A stretch of DNA of 64,000 nucleotides from JACJXW01 sp964418125 (GTDB lineage: Bacteria > Bacteroidota > Bacteroidia > Chitinophagales > Saprospiraceae), in contig CAYQKY010000014.1 of NCBI GenBank assembly GCA_964418125.1, positions 28,272-92,271 on the forward strand. Direction: 5' to 3'. Below are positions 53,810 through 62,146 of the stretch, in pieces. Each line of letters starts with the position of its first letter. Within the stretch, counting starts at the first letter, position 1. Below the pieces are notes generated by a model. The model saw nothing but the letters and a program-made list of their open reading frames with translations. It made no database searches and was not told the DNA's origin. Made by a program: the position numbers and the translations under genes.

Positions 53810-54688
53810 ATGGATCGATTAACCCAATGGCGCCAGGCCGGCAAAACCATCAACTGGAACGGGAACCGAATCTTTTACCGCGAGGGTGGGAGAGGAGAGG
53901 CACTGCTGCTCCTGCACGGCTTCCCTACCGCCTCCTGGGACTGGCACAAGGTATGGCCTGCCCTGGAAGAGAGGTTTCACCTCATCGCGCCCGATTTTCC
54001 GGGCTTTGGCTTTTCCGATAAACCCCGGAAGTATGATTATACCATCGCCAGGCAGGCGGATATGCTGGAGGAACTGATAAGCTGTGCCGGCATCAGGGAT
54101 TTTCACATCCTGGCCCACGATTACGGAGATACGGTAGCCCAGGAATTGCTTGCCCGCCACAATCATAAAGAGAAAGGCTTTAACGCCGGCCTTTCCATCC
54201 AATCCCTGTGCTTGCTCAATGGAGGCCTGTTTCCGGAAGCGCATTCTCCCCGCCTCATTCAGCACCTGATGGCCTCGCCCATCGGCCGGTTGCTGACGCC
54301 CTTTTTGTCCAAACGGGCCCTTGCCCGCAACTTCAACGCCATCTTCGGGCCGGATACGCCGCCTTCCGAGAAGGAGATCAGCGAATTCTGGGAACTGATA
54401 ACTTTCAACGGAGGTAAAAAGGTCATGCACCGGCTGATCCGCTACATGACAGAGCGCCGCCTGAATCGCGAACGCTGGGTGGGCGCCCTGCAACAGGCTG
54501 ATATTCCCCTACGGTTGATCGACGGCGCTATGGATCCGATATCCGGGCGGCACATGGCGGAGCGTTATCGGGAGCTCGTCCCCGATCCGGATGTCATTTT
54601 CCTGGACGGCATTGGGCATTATCCGCAAACCGAAGCGCCGGAAATCACCCTGCAGCACTTTCTGGATTTTGTGGAGAATAGAGCTTAA
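53810..54688 (+). CDS. Alpha/beta hydrolase with Asp nucleophile (epoxide hydrolase / dehalogenase / MEST-like)
   Basis: A 292-residue soluble hydrolase. LLLLHGFPTASWDWHKVWPAL is the oxyanion HGFP region. The nucleophile elbow LAHDYGDTVA puts Asp104 where esterases have Ser, as in epoxide hydrolases, haloalkane dehalogenases and MEST proteins. The general-base histidine is in DGIGHYPQTEAPE. An acid (Asp) is in LIDGAMDPISG. The cap domain (residues about 140-220) decides substrate and is not diagnostic. Monocistronic. A near-consensus TATATTTC lies just ahead of the ATG. Confidence 0.85.
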   Translation: MDRLTQWRQAGKTINWNGNRIFYREGGRGEALLLLHGFPTASWDWHKVWPALEERFHLIAPDFPGFGFSDKPRKYDYTIARQADMLEELISCAGIRDFHILAHDYGDTVAQELLARHNHKEKGFNAGLSIQSLCLLNGGLFPEAHSPRLIQHLMASPIGRLLTPFLSKRALARNFNAIFGPDTPPSEKEISEFWELITFNGGKKVMHRLIRYMTERRLNRERWVGALQQADIPLRLIDGAMDPISGRHMAERYRELVPDPDVIFLDGIGHYPQTEAPEITLQHFLDFVENRA

Positions 54689-54758
54689 ATCTTTTATCCG
54701 TCCTTAAACAACCGGATGCCCTTTCGGGGCGCTGTTTTCATTCAAATGCTTTTCTACT

Positions 54759-54766
54759 TATATTTG
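54759..54766 (+). promoter_or_regulatory. Candidate -7 promoter element for ppc
   Basis: TATATTTG matches TAnnTTTG exactly, 55 bp before the ppc start. TTTTCA at 54735-54740 is a weak -33 candidate at about 20 bp spacing. Confidence 0.5.
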
Positions 54767-54821
54767 TGGCTCTTGTAAATTTCAATATCCAGTCAAATAT
54801 CAAAGCCAATTTCAGCGCTTC

Positions 54822-57590
54822 ATGGAAATCTCTCTCGATAAAATAAAACAGAAACTCGGTAAGGCTTATAAAGACCTCGAAATGCTGCTCCTCCTTTTGC
54901 AGGAGGCGCTCCGGGAGAACGGGGAACAGGGCATTGCCGGGCATATCCCTCTGATCAACGAGGCGGCCTTCGAAGATATTGAACAGTTTACTGTTAAGCA
55001 CATCCAGTTATACAGTATCATCTTTCAGTTGATCGACACGGTAGAGATCAATGCGGCAATGCAGGAACGGCGGAAGCAGGAAAACAGTGATCCCTCCGGC
55101 ATTTCCGGATCCTGGGCCTGGAACCTGAAACGATTAAAGGAAGCCGGGTTCTCTGCAGAGCAAATAGCGGCCCATATGAGGCAGGTGCGCATCGAACCGG
55201 TCCTCACCGCTCACCCCACGGAAGCCAAGCGGACGACTGTCCTGGAACATCACCGGGAACTGTACCTCCTGCTCCTGAGCCTGGAGAACAGCATGTTTTC
55301 AGAATGGGAGCGCAGCAATATCCGGAGCAATATCAAACAGGCGCTATACCGCCTTTGGAAAACGGGTGAGATCTACATCGAAAAACCTGATGTGGAATCG
55401 GAACTGCGCAACGTATTGCATTATTTTATCAATGTCTTTCCGGAGATCCTTTCGGTTCTGGACCGCCGGCTGCTGCAGGCCTGGCGCCACCACGGTTTCG
55501 ATAGCGGTATGCTTTATGAGAAAGGTGCTTTTCCCCAGGTGCGGTTCGGAAACTGGGTAGGAGGGGACCGTGACGGGCATCCCCTTGTGACTGCCGAATT
55601 TACCAGGAATACTCTCCAGCGGTTGCGCCTCAACGCCTTCGTCGTATTGAAAAGAAAGCTGGTAAGCCTTGTCCGGCACCTCAGCTTTGCGCTTTCGGTA
55701 GAAAATGCTCCCCAGCCTCTTCGGGAAAGGATCGCTGAGTTGCAGAGGGAGCTCGGAGAACGAGGAGGCGAGGCGGCCAGCCGCAATCAGGGCGAAGCAT
55801 TCCGCCAATTCGTCAACCTGATGATCACCAAATTGCCGGTGGATATTGCCCGCGGGCATGCAACATCCCTGCGCGAACATGAGGGCTCCTACGTATTCAG
55901 CCAGGAATTGCACCGCGACCTTTGCCTGCTGCGGAAGTCCCTGCTGGATTACGGCGCCCGTACCATCGCCTGGGAAGAAGTGCAGGGCGCGATCCGCCTC
56001 GTGGAAACCGTTGGGTTTCACCTGGCAGTGCTGGACATCCGGCAGAATAGTGCATTTCATGATAAGGCTATTGCCCAATTGGCCCATGCTGCCGGAATTG
56101 ACGCTGTAGACTTCCCGGTGGCCGCCGAGGCGGAACGAGTGGAATGGCTCAACAGTGAATTGGCGATATCAAGGCCCCTAGCCCTGATCAATGCAAAACT
56201 GGAAGAGGAAGCCCGTGCTGTGGCCGATACATACCGGATGGTGGAACAACACATGTCGAAATACGGCCCGAAGGCCATCGGGGCCTTTATCGTTAGCATG
56301 ACCCGCGGCTTGTCTGACCTGCTGGCGGTATACCTGCTGGCCCGGGAGGGCGGCCTAACCAGAACAGAGGAGGAGGGGCAGGTGTGCCTGGTTCCGGTAG
56401 TACCTTTGCTGGAAACCATAGACGACCTTGAAGCCGGGCCACAGATCGTCAGCAGCTTTTTGTCCCACCCTTTCACCATCCGGAGCCTGAAATACCTGTC
56501 CCGGGAAGCTGAAGGCGGGCAACCCGTACAACAAGTAATGATCGGCTACAGTGACAGCAATAAAGATGGGGGTATTCTGGCCAGCCAGTGGCATTTGTAC
56601 AAAGCCCAGATCAGGATCTCTGAAGCCGGAAGGCGGCATGGCGTCCGCATTCGATTCTTTCACGGCCGCGGAGGTTCTATCAGCCGGGGCGCCGGGCCGA
56701 CTGACGAGTTCATCGCTGCCCTGCCAGCTCAGTCTTTCAAGAACGACCTCCGGCTCACCGAGCAGGGCGAGACCATTGAAGAGAAATACGCCAATAAAGG
56801 CCATGCCGTTTACCAGATGGAATTGCTTGCTGCCAGTGCAATGGGACAGTCGCTGTCGGACAAGCACGAGGACAACGGCCTGCACCCGCTGGCGGAAATA
56901 CTCGATTGGATGTCGGAATACAGTCGTAAAACTTACGTAGCCTTGCTGAAAGAGGATGGCTTTTTGGACTACTTCCGCCAGGCTACGCCCATCGACGCCA
57001 TAGAAAGCAGCAAGATCGGCTCCCGCCCCTCCCGGCGAACCGGGGCCACTTCTCTCGAAGACCTGCGGGCGATCCCCTGGGTCTTTGCCTGGACTCAGTG
57101 CCGCTGTAATATGACTTCCTGGTACGGCGTTGGGGCCACTCTGGAAAAACTCCGGACAGAGCGGCCGGAAGATTTCGAAAAATTGAAGGCAGCAACGAAA
57201 AAGGACCCCTTCCTCAGTTATGTTTTCGGTAACGTCCGGCGCAGCCTGGGCCAAACCGATAAGTCCATCATGCGCCTGTATGCTTCATTGGTAGATGATG
57301 GGCAGGTGAGAGAGAAATTTCTGGAACTCCTTTTCCATGAACTGGGCCGGACAAGAACCCTCCTTGAAGCCCTCCTCGGCGAGAATGGGGAAGTGGATGG
57401 GGCCGGCCGCTATTACGCCAACGCCCTGCGTACCTTTACCCTGGAGAACCTTCACAAGAAACAGGTGGCCCTGCTCCGGCAGTGGAGAAGGGACAAAGCG
57501 AACGGAGATTCCGGGCAGGCGGAACAAACCTTGCTGTCTTTGTTACTTTCTGTAAATGCCATCGCCGGAGCGATCGGGCATACTGGCTGA
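54822..57590 (+). CDS. ppc: Phosphoenolpyruvate carboxylase
   Basis: A 922-residue enzyme that carboxylates PEP to oxaloacetate, replenishing the TCA cycle. Signatures: VLTAHPTEAKRTTV with catalytic His131, GGDRDGHP, GYSDSNKDGG, and FFHGRGGSISRGAGP; the C-terminal FAWTQCRCNMTSWYGVG is a slightly changed form of the usual Q-x-R-x-x-x-P-x-WxG region. Length is in the normal bacterial range. It is monocistronic with its own promoter, followed 58 bp later by holA. Confidence 0.95.
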   Translation: MEISLDKIKQKLGKAYKDLEMLLLLLQEALRENGEQGIAGHIPLINEAAFEDIEQFTVKHIQLYSIIFQLIDTVEINAAMQERRKQENSDPSGISGSWAWNLKRLKEAGFSAEQIAAHMRQVRIEPVLTAHPTEAKRTTVLEHHRELYLLLLSLENSMFSEWERSNIRSNIKQALYRLWKTGEIYIEKPDVESELRNVLHYFINVFPEILSVLDRRLLQAWRHHGFDSGMLYEKGAFPQVRFGNWVGGDRDGHPLVTAEFTRNTLQRLRLNAFVVLKRKLVSLVRHLSFALSVENAPQPLRERIAELQRELGERGGEAASRNQGEAFRQFVNLMITKLPVDIARGHATSLREHEGSYVFSQELHRDLCLLRKSLLDYGARTIAWEEVQGAIRLVETVGFHLAVLDIRQNSAFHDKAIAQLAHAAGIDAVDFPVAAEAERVEWLNSELAISRPLALINAKLEEEARAVADTYRMVEQHMSKYGPKAIGAFIVSMTRGLSDLLAVYLLAREGGLTRTEEEGQVCLVPVVPLLETIDDLEAGPQIVSSFLSHPFTIRSLKYLSREAEGGQPVQQVMIGYSDSNKDGGILASQWHLYKAQIRISEAGRRHGVRIRFFHGRGGSISRGAGPTDEFIAALPAQSFKNDLRLTEQGETIEEKYANKGHAVYQMELLAASAMGQSLSDKHEDNGLHPLAEILDWMSEYSRKTYVALLKEDGFLDYFRQATPIDAIESSKIGSRPSRRTGATSLEDLRAIPWVFAWTQCRCNMTSWYGVGATLEKLRTERPEDFEKLKAATKKDPFLSYVFGNVRRSLGQTDKSIMRLYASLVDDGQVREKFLELLFHELGRTRTLLEALLGENGEVDGAGRYYANALRTFTLENLHKKQVALLRQWRRDKANGDSGQAEQTLLSLLLSVNAIAGAIGHTG

Positions 57591-57648
57591 ATGAAATACG
57601 AAATCCGCTATTTCACTTTAAATTCCTAATTTTACAAAAACTGCGGCC

Positions 57649-58656
57649 TTGGAATTTGACCAGATATTGAAGGAACTTCGGAACAAGCAATACCGCCCCA
57701 TTTATTTTCTGCATGGGCTGGAGTCTTATTTTATCGATGAGATTGCCCATTATATTGAGAAAAATGTCCTTTCTGAATCCGAGCGGGCCTTTAACCAAAC
57801 CATTCTCTATGGAAAAGATGTCGACCACATGGCCGTGGTGGATACTGCCCGCCGTTACCCGATGATGTCTTCCCATCAGGTAGTCATCCTGAAGGAAGCA
57901 CAGGATATGAGGAGCCTTTCCGAGCTGCTGAGTTATGTCGTAAAGCCCATGGAGAGTACTATTCTGGTGATCTGCCATAAGCATAAGCGTTTCAACTTCA
58001 ACTCCAATTTCGGGAAGGCCCTGAAAAAGCACACCCTGGTTTTCGAATCAAAACCACTATACGACAATCAGGTTCCGGCCTGGATCACGTCCTACCTCAA
58101 AAAGAAAAAACTGAAGATCACGCCCAAAGCCTCCGAGCTGATTGCCGAATACCTGGGCACTGACCTGTCGAAGGTGGCCAATGAACTGGATAAGCTGGCC
58201 ATTAACCTCCCCCCGGACACAGAAGTCAACGGCCAGCATATCGAGGCTAATATCGGGATCAGTAAGGACTACAATATTTTCGAACTGCAGCGCGCCCTGG
58301 GGCAACGCGATGTGCTTAAAGCCAACCGCATCATCAATTATTTCGCCGCCAATCCGAAGAAGAACCCTATGCCGGTCCTCATCGGTGCGCTGTACGGTTA
58401 CTTCAGCAAAGTATACATGTACCACGCCGCCAAAAATTTGCCGGAAAAAGAATTATTGAGTACCTTACAGCTGCGGTCCGGATATTTTTTGAAAGAATAC
58501 CGGGCCTCCGCCCGAAATTTCCCCCCTGCCCAGGCTGAAAAGGCCATAACCCTTCTGAAAGAATACGACCTGAAGTCCAAGGGCGTCGGTTACAACAGTA
58601 CCGGCAAGCCCGAAGGCGAGCTGATGAAAGAACTGGTCTGGCGGTTGTTGCATTGA
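57649..58656 (+). CDS. holA: DNA polymerase III delta subunit
   Basis: A 335-residue clamp-loader subunit that opens the beta sliding clamp. Typical parts: the N-terminal ILKELRNKQYRPIYFLHGLESYFIDEIAHYIE, a degenerate AAA+ middle (MMSSHQVVILKEAQDM, STILVICHKHKRFN), SELIAEYLGTDLSKVANELDKLAIN, and a C-terminal helical collar (KSKGVGYNSTGKPEGELMKELVWRLL). The start is a TTG codon (EFDQILKEL follows); there is no ATG at a sensible place before residue 80, so TTG seems real. Confidence 0.92.
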   Translation: MEFDQILKELRNKQYRPIYFLHGLESYFIDEIAHYIEKNVLSESERAFNQTILYGKDVDHMAVVDTARRYPMMSSHQVVILKEAQDMRSLSELLSYVVKPMESTILVICHKHKRFNFNSNFGKALKKHTLVFESKPLYDNQVPAWITSYLKKKKLKITPKASELIAEYLGTDLSKVANELDKLAINLPPDTEVNGQHIEANIGISKDYNIFELQRALGQRDVLKANRIINYFAANPKKNPMPVLIGALYGYFSKVYMYHAAKNLPEKELLSTLQLRSGYFLKEYRASARNFPPAQAEKAITLLKEYDLKSKGVGYNSTGKPEGELMKELVWRLLH

Positions 58657-58677
58657 CCCGTGAACGTTCGCTTGGCC

Positions 58678-58695
58678 CGCCAAAATTTTTTGGCG
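58678..58695. other. 18-bp near-perfect dyad
   Basis: CGCCAAAA - TT - TTTTGGCG lies between holA and the anchor-L gene. It could be a weak terminator or an operator; no further support. Confidence 0.35.
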
Positions 58696-58791
58696 CCGGA
58701 GACGAAAACCTCATACGCTCTCCAGTTTCGAAACCCTCCTTATCTCCTCCCATAAGTTTGTCATTACTTAAAAACCAAATAGATTATGACT

Positions 58792-61700
58792 ATGAGGATC
58801 GCTTGGCTGATGGCCATTCTGTTTATTGTTGTGCAGCTCCCCGCCCAGTATTCGGTGACGGGGGCGGATACGCCGGCGTTCGGCCCCGAAGAATTGATTG
58901 AGGACGTTTGCCTGGGAGAAGGCATTCAGGTATTGGACATACAGTACGCCGGCGTACCGGCAGCGGTAGGGCGCTTCAGCGGAGGAACAGGAGTTATCGG
59001 GCTGGAGCAGGGGTTTGTCATGACGACCGGCTTTGCCGCGACGGCCTCCGGAGGGCCCGGTTCCGACCTGCCCAGCTCCTGGGATGTCAACATTCCCAAC
59101 GGCAGCACCGCTTCCTATGCGGGCCTGCTTCCTCTGGCCAACGACGAGATCTTCGACGTGGCGGTTTATACCATTCGGTTTATCCCCACCGGGGATTCCA
59201 TCATGTTCCGGTATGTATTCGCTTCGGATGAATACCCCACCTTTGTCTGTACCAAATTCAATGACGTGTTCGGATTTTTCCTCACCGGCCCCGATCAGGA
59301 TGGCAATACCACTACTATCAATATTGCCAGGGTGCCTGGAACGAACCTGCCCGTTTCCATCAACAGCGTCAACAACGGCAACCCGGGCGATCACCCATTT
59401 TCCAACCTTTCCTATTGCGAAGGAGACAACGGTTCTCTGGATAATGCCGCTTTGTTCAATAGCACTCATCCCAATAGCGTGCCGGCCTACAATGGGTATA
59501 CCGACGTTTTTGTGGCTAAGGCAGCGGTGACGCCCTGCCAGGAATACACAATGTCTCTCGTACTGGCAGATATTGGCGATGCCATCTGGGACTCGGGCCT
59601 TTTCTTCGAAGCGGAGAGCTTCTGTTCCTTTACCGGCGGAGGCCAGGCCAGTGAAGAGATAACGGTGATCGAATCCTGTTCGCCCGATTTGCTGGAAGTC
59701 TCCCTGGATAATTTCCCGGACGACGATTTTCCTCTTTCCTATACCATAACCGGCACGGCCGAGGCCGGCGCCGACTACACCTTTACGGGGATATCCGGTA
59801 GCGGGCAGGTCGAAGGGCCGGCCGATAGCTGGGCACTGGAGCTTACCGCCGATGACGACGGCCTGGAGGAAGGCGTGGAAACCATCGAGATCCGCCTGCA
59901 GGGAGCTACCTGTTCCGAAAAAACAGTAACGCTCCGGCTGGTTGACCCCCTGCGGATCGATGGGCCGCCTGAAGTGTTCTGCTCTCCGCAGCCTGTAACT
60001 TTGAGAGCGGTGGGAGATTCGGCCGCTCTGGCGGATTATCCTCTGGTATGGAATACCGGCCAACAGGGCGCCTCCATACAGGTGATGCCAGACGAAACGG
60101 CCGAATACATTCTGGATTACGGCGGCGGCCTTAACTCCTGCCAGGCATCCTTCACCGTTGTGGTGGACAACCCGGAGGAGGAGCTCAACCTCGAACTGTG
60201 TTCCAATGACGAAGGAGTAGTGGTCAATGGGAACCTTTACGACTTTTACAACCCCACCGGTGTCGAAGTATTGGAAGGCGCCAGTTATGCCGGTTGCGAT
60301 TCGACGGTTTACATTAATATCACGCCCAGGGCCTCATTCCAGTTGGAGGATGGGATCTGCCCGGGCGAGGAGATCATAGTCAACGGGACGCGATATGATG
60401 AGAATAACCCTGCCGGGCTGGAGGTGATCACAGGGGGTGCTACCGAGGGCTGCGATTCTGTCGTTTACATCAACCTGACGGCATATCCGCAGCAGCGCTC
60501 CACCCTGGAAGTAACCATCAACGAGGGGGAGAGCTATACATTGGGGGGGCAGCTATTCACGGCCAACGGCAACTACGAATTGGCCTTCACGGATCAGAAT
60601 GGATGCGACAGCCTGGTATTCCTCCGGCTGAACATAAAGGCTCAAACAACGCTACTCACCGATTCGGTAGTCGTTGGGCAGTCGGAGGCACTGTGCCTCG
60701 ACACCGCTATTTTCCAGTCGGTAGCTTCCTTCACCAATGTTTGCGCGGATCCGGATGACGGTACGGAATGGCTCTTTTCTGATACGGGCGCCTGCCTGGA
60801 ATATACGGGCCTGTTACCGGGGGTGGATACGGCCTGCCTGGCCATTTGCGACGGTTCGGGATTTTGTGATACTACCTTGCTGGTTGTCACGGTAAGCGAT
60901 AACCCGGTGGACCCCGTATGGCCGGGCGATGTAAATAATGACGGCAGGGTCGATCAGATAGACCACTGGGCGATCGGCCTGGGTTACGGGTTCACCGGCC
61001 CGGTGCGCCCCAACGCCAGCAATGCCTGGGTTCCTCAGCCTATGGCCGACTGGCCCGGAAGCCTCTTCTTCATTTATCAGTTCAATCGCAAGTATGCCGA
61101 TTGCAACGGGGATGGGGAGATCAATTCAGGGGACACTTATGCCATCTACACCAACTGGGGGCGCACGCATCCGCTCCGGGCGGAGTTGCCGGATTATCCG
61201 GACAGGGGAATGCCCGTACTCCTGGAAAGAACCTCATTGCGTTCTGATTTTGCCGAGTTTGCCCTCTCGGTTGGAACGGCAAGCCTTCCTTTGTCCGGCG
61301 CCTACGGGTTTGCCTTCGAAGTGTATTATGAACCTTTGCTGGCAACCGATGTTCAGTTTTCAACTGCGGGAAGCTGGTTGGGAACCGAAGGGGAAGACAT
61401 GATGGCCCTCATCAAAACCTTCCCGGAATCGGGGTATGCCCAGGTTTCCATGGTCCGTACGGACCACAATCCACGGGCGGGGAGTGGAACGTTGGGCATT
61501 TTTCGCCTGCAATGCCCGGCCGGTGATTGTGGGCAGGTTGCCGTCCGCAACATCCAGTACCTGGAAGTTACCGGTGATGCTTATGAAATACAGGAAAGCA
61601 CCCTGAGCCCGGTGGGCAGCACGCTGCAAAGCCAGGTTCACTTGTATCCCAACCCGGTGCAGGAGCGGCTCCGGGTGGCTTTGCCTTCCTCCGGGGATGC

Positions 61701-61866
61701 CCGCCTGTTCGGCGCAAGCGGACAGTTGATGTGGTCGGGGCGTTTACAGCCACAGGAAAACGAAATCTCTGTAAAGGGCTTTGCACCAGGAGTTTATGTT
61801 TTGAAGATCCTGTTGCCGGAAGGCCTGGTAACTGAAAAAGTAATAGTGGCCAACGATAAAAATTAG
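58792..61866 (+). CDS. Choice-of-anchor L / dockerin-like secreted protein with T9SS sorting domain
   Basis: A 1024-residue exported protein, start MRIAWLMAILFIVVQLPAQ (58792; MTM two codons earlier is possible). Residues about 25-285 match the choice-of-anchor L domain (GGTGVIGLEQGFVMTTG, FRYVFASDEYPTF-CTKFNDVFGFFLTGP). A Calx-beta-like stretch (TGTAEAGADYTFTGISGSG) and repeated C-SDEGVVVNG-L-YD-YNPTG...EGCDSTVYINIT modules follow. The pair DVNNDGRVDQIDHW and DCNGDGEINSGDTYAIYTNW are EF-hand/dockerin-type calcium loops. A cohesin-like segment and the T9SS C-terminal sorting domain (LYPNPVQERLRV ... GVYVLKILLPEGLVTEKVIVAN) close it. A surface adhesin or matrix protein by inference. Confidence 0.85.
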   Translation: MRIAWLMAILFIVVQLPAQYSVTGADTPAFGPEELIEDVCLGEGIQVLDIQYAGVPAAVGRFSGGTGVIGLEQGFVMTTGFAATASGGPGSDLPSSWDVNIPNGSTASYAGLLPLANDEIFDVAVYTIRFIPTGDSIMFRYVFASDEYPTFVCTKFNDVFGFFLTGPDQDGNTTTINIARVPGTNLPVSINSVNNGNPGDHPFSNLSYCEGDNGSLDNAALFNSTHPNSVPAYNGYTDVFVAKAAVTPCQEYTMSLVLADIGDAIWDSGLFFEAESFCSFTGGGQASEEITVIESCSPDLLEVSLDNFPDDDFPLSYTITGTAEAGADYTFTGISGSGQVEGPADSWALELTADDDGLEEGVETIEIRLQGATCSEKTVTLRLVDPLRIDGPPEVFCSPQPVTLRAVGDSAALADYPLVWNTGQQGASIQVMPDETAEYILDYGGGLNSCQASFTVVVDNPEEELNLELCSNDEGVVVNGNLYDFYNPTGVEVLEGASYAGCDSTVYINITPRASFQLEDGICPGEEIIVNGTRYDENNPAGLEVITGGATEGCDSVVYINLTAYPQQRSTLEVTINEGESYTLGGQLFTANGNYELAFTDQNGCDSLVFLRLNIKAQTTLLTDSVVVGQSEALCLDTAIFQSVASFTNVCADPDDGTEWLFSDTGACLEYTGLLPGVDTACLAICDGSGFCDTTLLVVTVSDNPVDPVWPGDVNNDGRVDQIDHWAIGLGYGFTGPVRPNASNAWVPQPMADWPGSLFFIYQFNRKYADCNGDGEINSGDTYAIYTNWGRTHPLRAELPDYPDRGMPVLLERTSLRSDFAEFALSVGTASLPLSGAYGFAFEVYYEPLLATDVQFSTAGSWLGTEGEDMMALIKTFPESGYAQVSMVRTDHNPRAGSGTLGIFRLQCPAGDCGQVAVRNIQYLEVTGDAYEIQESTLSPVGSTLQSQVHLYPNPVQERLRVALPSSGDARLFGASGQLMWSGRLQPQENEISVKGFAPGVYVLKILLPEGLVTEKVIVANDKN

Positions 61867-61884
61867 ATTTTTTTCAATAAGCGG

Positions 61885-61917
61885 TTTGCTTTTTTGAAAG
61901 TAATCCCTTTATCTTTG
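61885..61917 (+). promoter_or_regulatory. trp operon promoter
   Basis: A -33 TTTG (61885-61888) and an exact -7 TATCTTTG (61910-61917) are separated by 21 bp, the Bacteroidota sigma-70 arrangement. Transcription would begin near 61924, about 14 bp before the leader peptide. Confidence 0.7.
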
Positions 61918-61937
61918 GCGGGAATAAAAAAAAAGCA

Positions 61938-62003
61938 ATGTCATACGTTCAGTATTCAAATAACTGGTGGTGGCACAGTCATTCGGAAATCCGGGTGAGG
62001 TGA
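61938..62003 (+). CDS. trpL: trp operon leader peptide
   Basis: A 21-codon frame reading MSYVQYSNNWWWHSHSEIRV-R-stop, with three tandem Trp codons at 61965-61973 (residues 10-12). It lies right behind a consensus promoter and in front of an attenuator and trpE. Ribosome stalling at the Trp codons under tryptophan shortage would control read-through. It is too short for gene finders. The stop codon (62001-62003) touches the antiterminator arm, as the mechanism needs. Confidence 0.85.
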   Translation: MSYVQYSNNWWWHSHSEIRVR

Positions 62004-62074
62004 CACGCTTTTGTCTGAACTGAACATAAAATCATAAAAAGCGGCTTGTCGAATCACTCGGCAGGCCGCTTTCT
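61947..62074 (+). promoter_or_regulatory. trp attenuator (pause, antiterminator and terminator arms)
   Basis: Segment 1, GTTCAGT (61947-61953), is complementary to ACTGAAC (62019-62025). The antiterminator is GACACGCTTTT (62002-62012) pairing with AAAAGCG (62037-62043) and TGTC (62047-62050), leaving a 3-nt bulge. The terminator stem is 62038-62052 with 62058-62072, 13 of 15 pairs, loop ATCAC, followed by CTATTTC. The antiterminator and terminator exclude each other because they share 62038-62050. A ribosome halted at the Trp codons leaves the antiterminator arm free; one at the stop codon covers it. Confidence 0.78.
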
Positions 62075-62075
62075 A
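62038..62075 (+). terminator. trp attenuator terminator hairpin
   Basis: AAAGCGGC begins the left arm and GCCGCTTT ends the right arm. The 15-bp stem has two mismatched positions and a five-base loop, with a short U-rich tail. Confidence 0.8.
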
Positions 62076-62105
62076 TTTCGGACGGGCCACTTTGGCCAGG
62101 CCCGT
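62076..62105. repeat. Palindromic element, copy 3
   Basis: TTTCGGACGGGCCACTTT (62076-62093), identical in these 18 bases to the copy at 44343, then GGCCAGGCCCGT. Arms ACGGGCC (62082-62088) and GGCCCGT (62099-62105) pair perfectly. It lies between the attenuator and trpE. Confidence 0.7.
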
Positions 62106-62146
62106 AAAAGAAGAAGATGAATCCGGTATAACCACTACTTAATGCC

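Noticed and set aside
58768..60063. 431-codon minus-strand frame opposite the anchor-L gene
   Set aside because: The plus-strand gene has signal peptide, anchor-L motifs and sorting domain; the minus frame has none.
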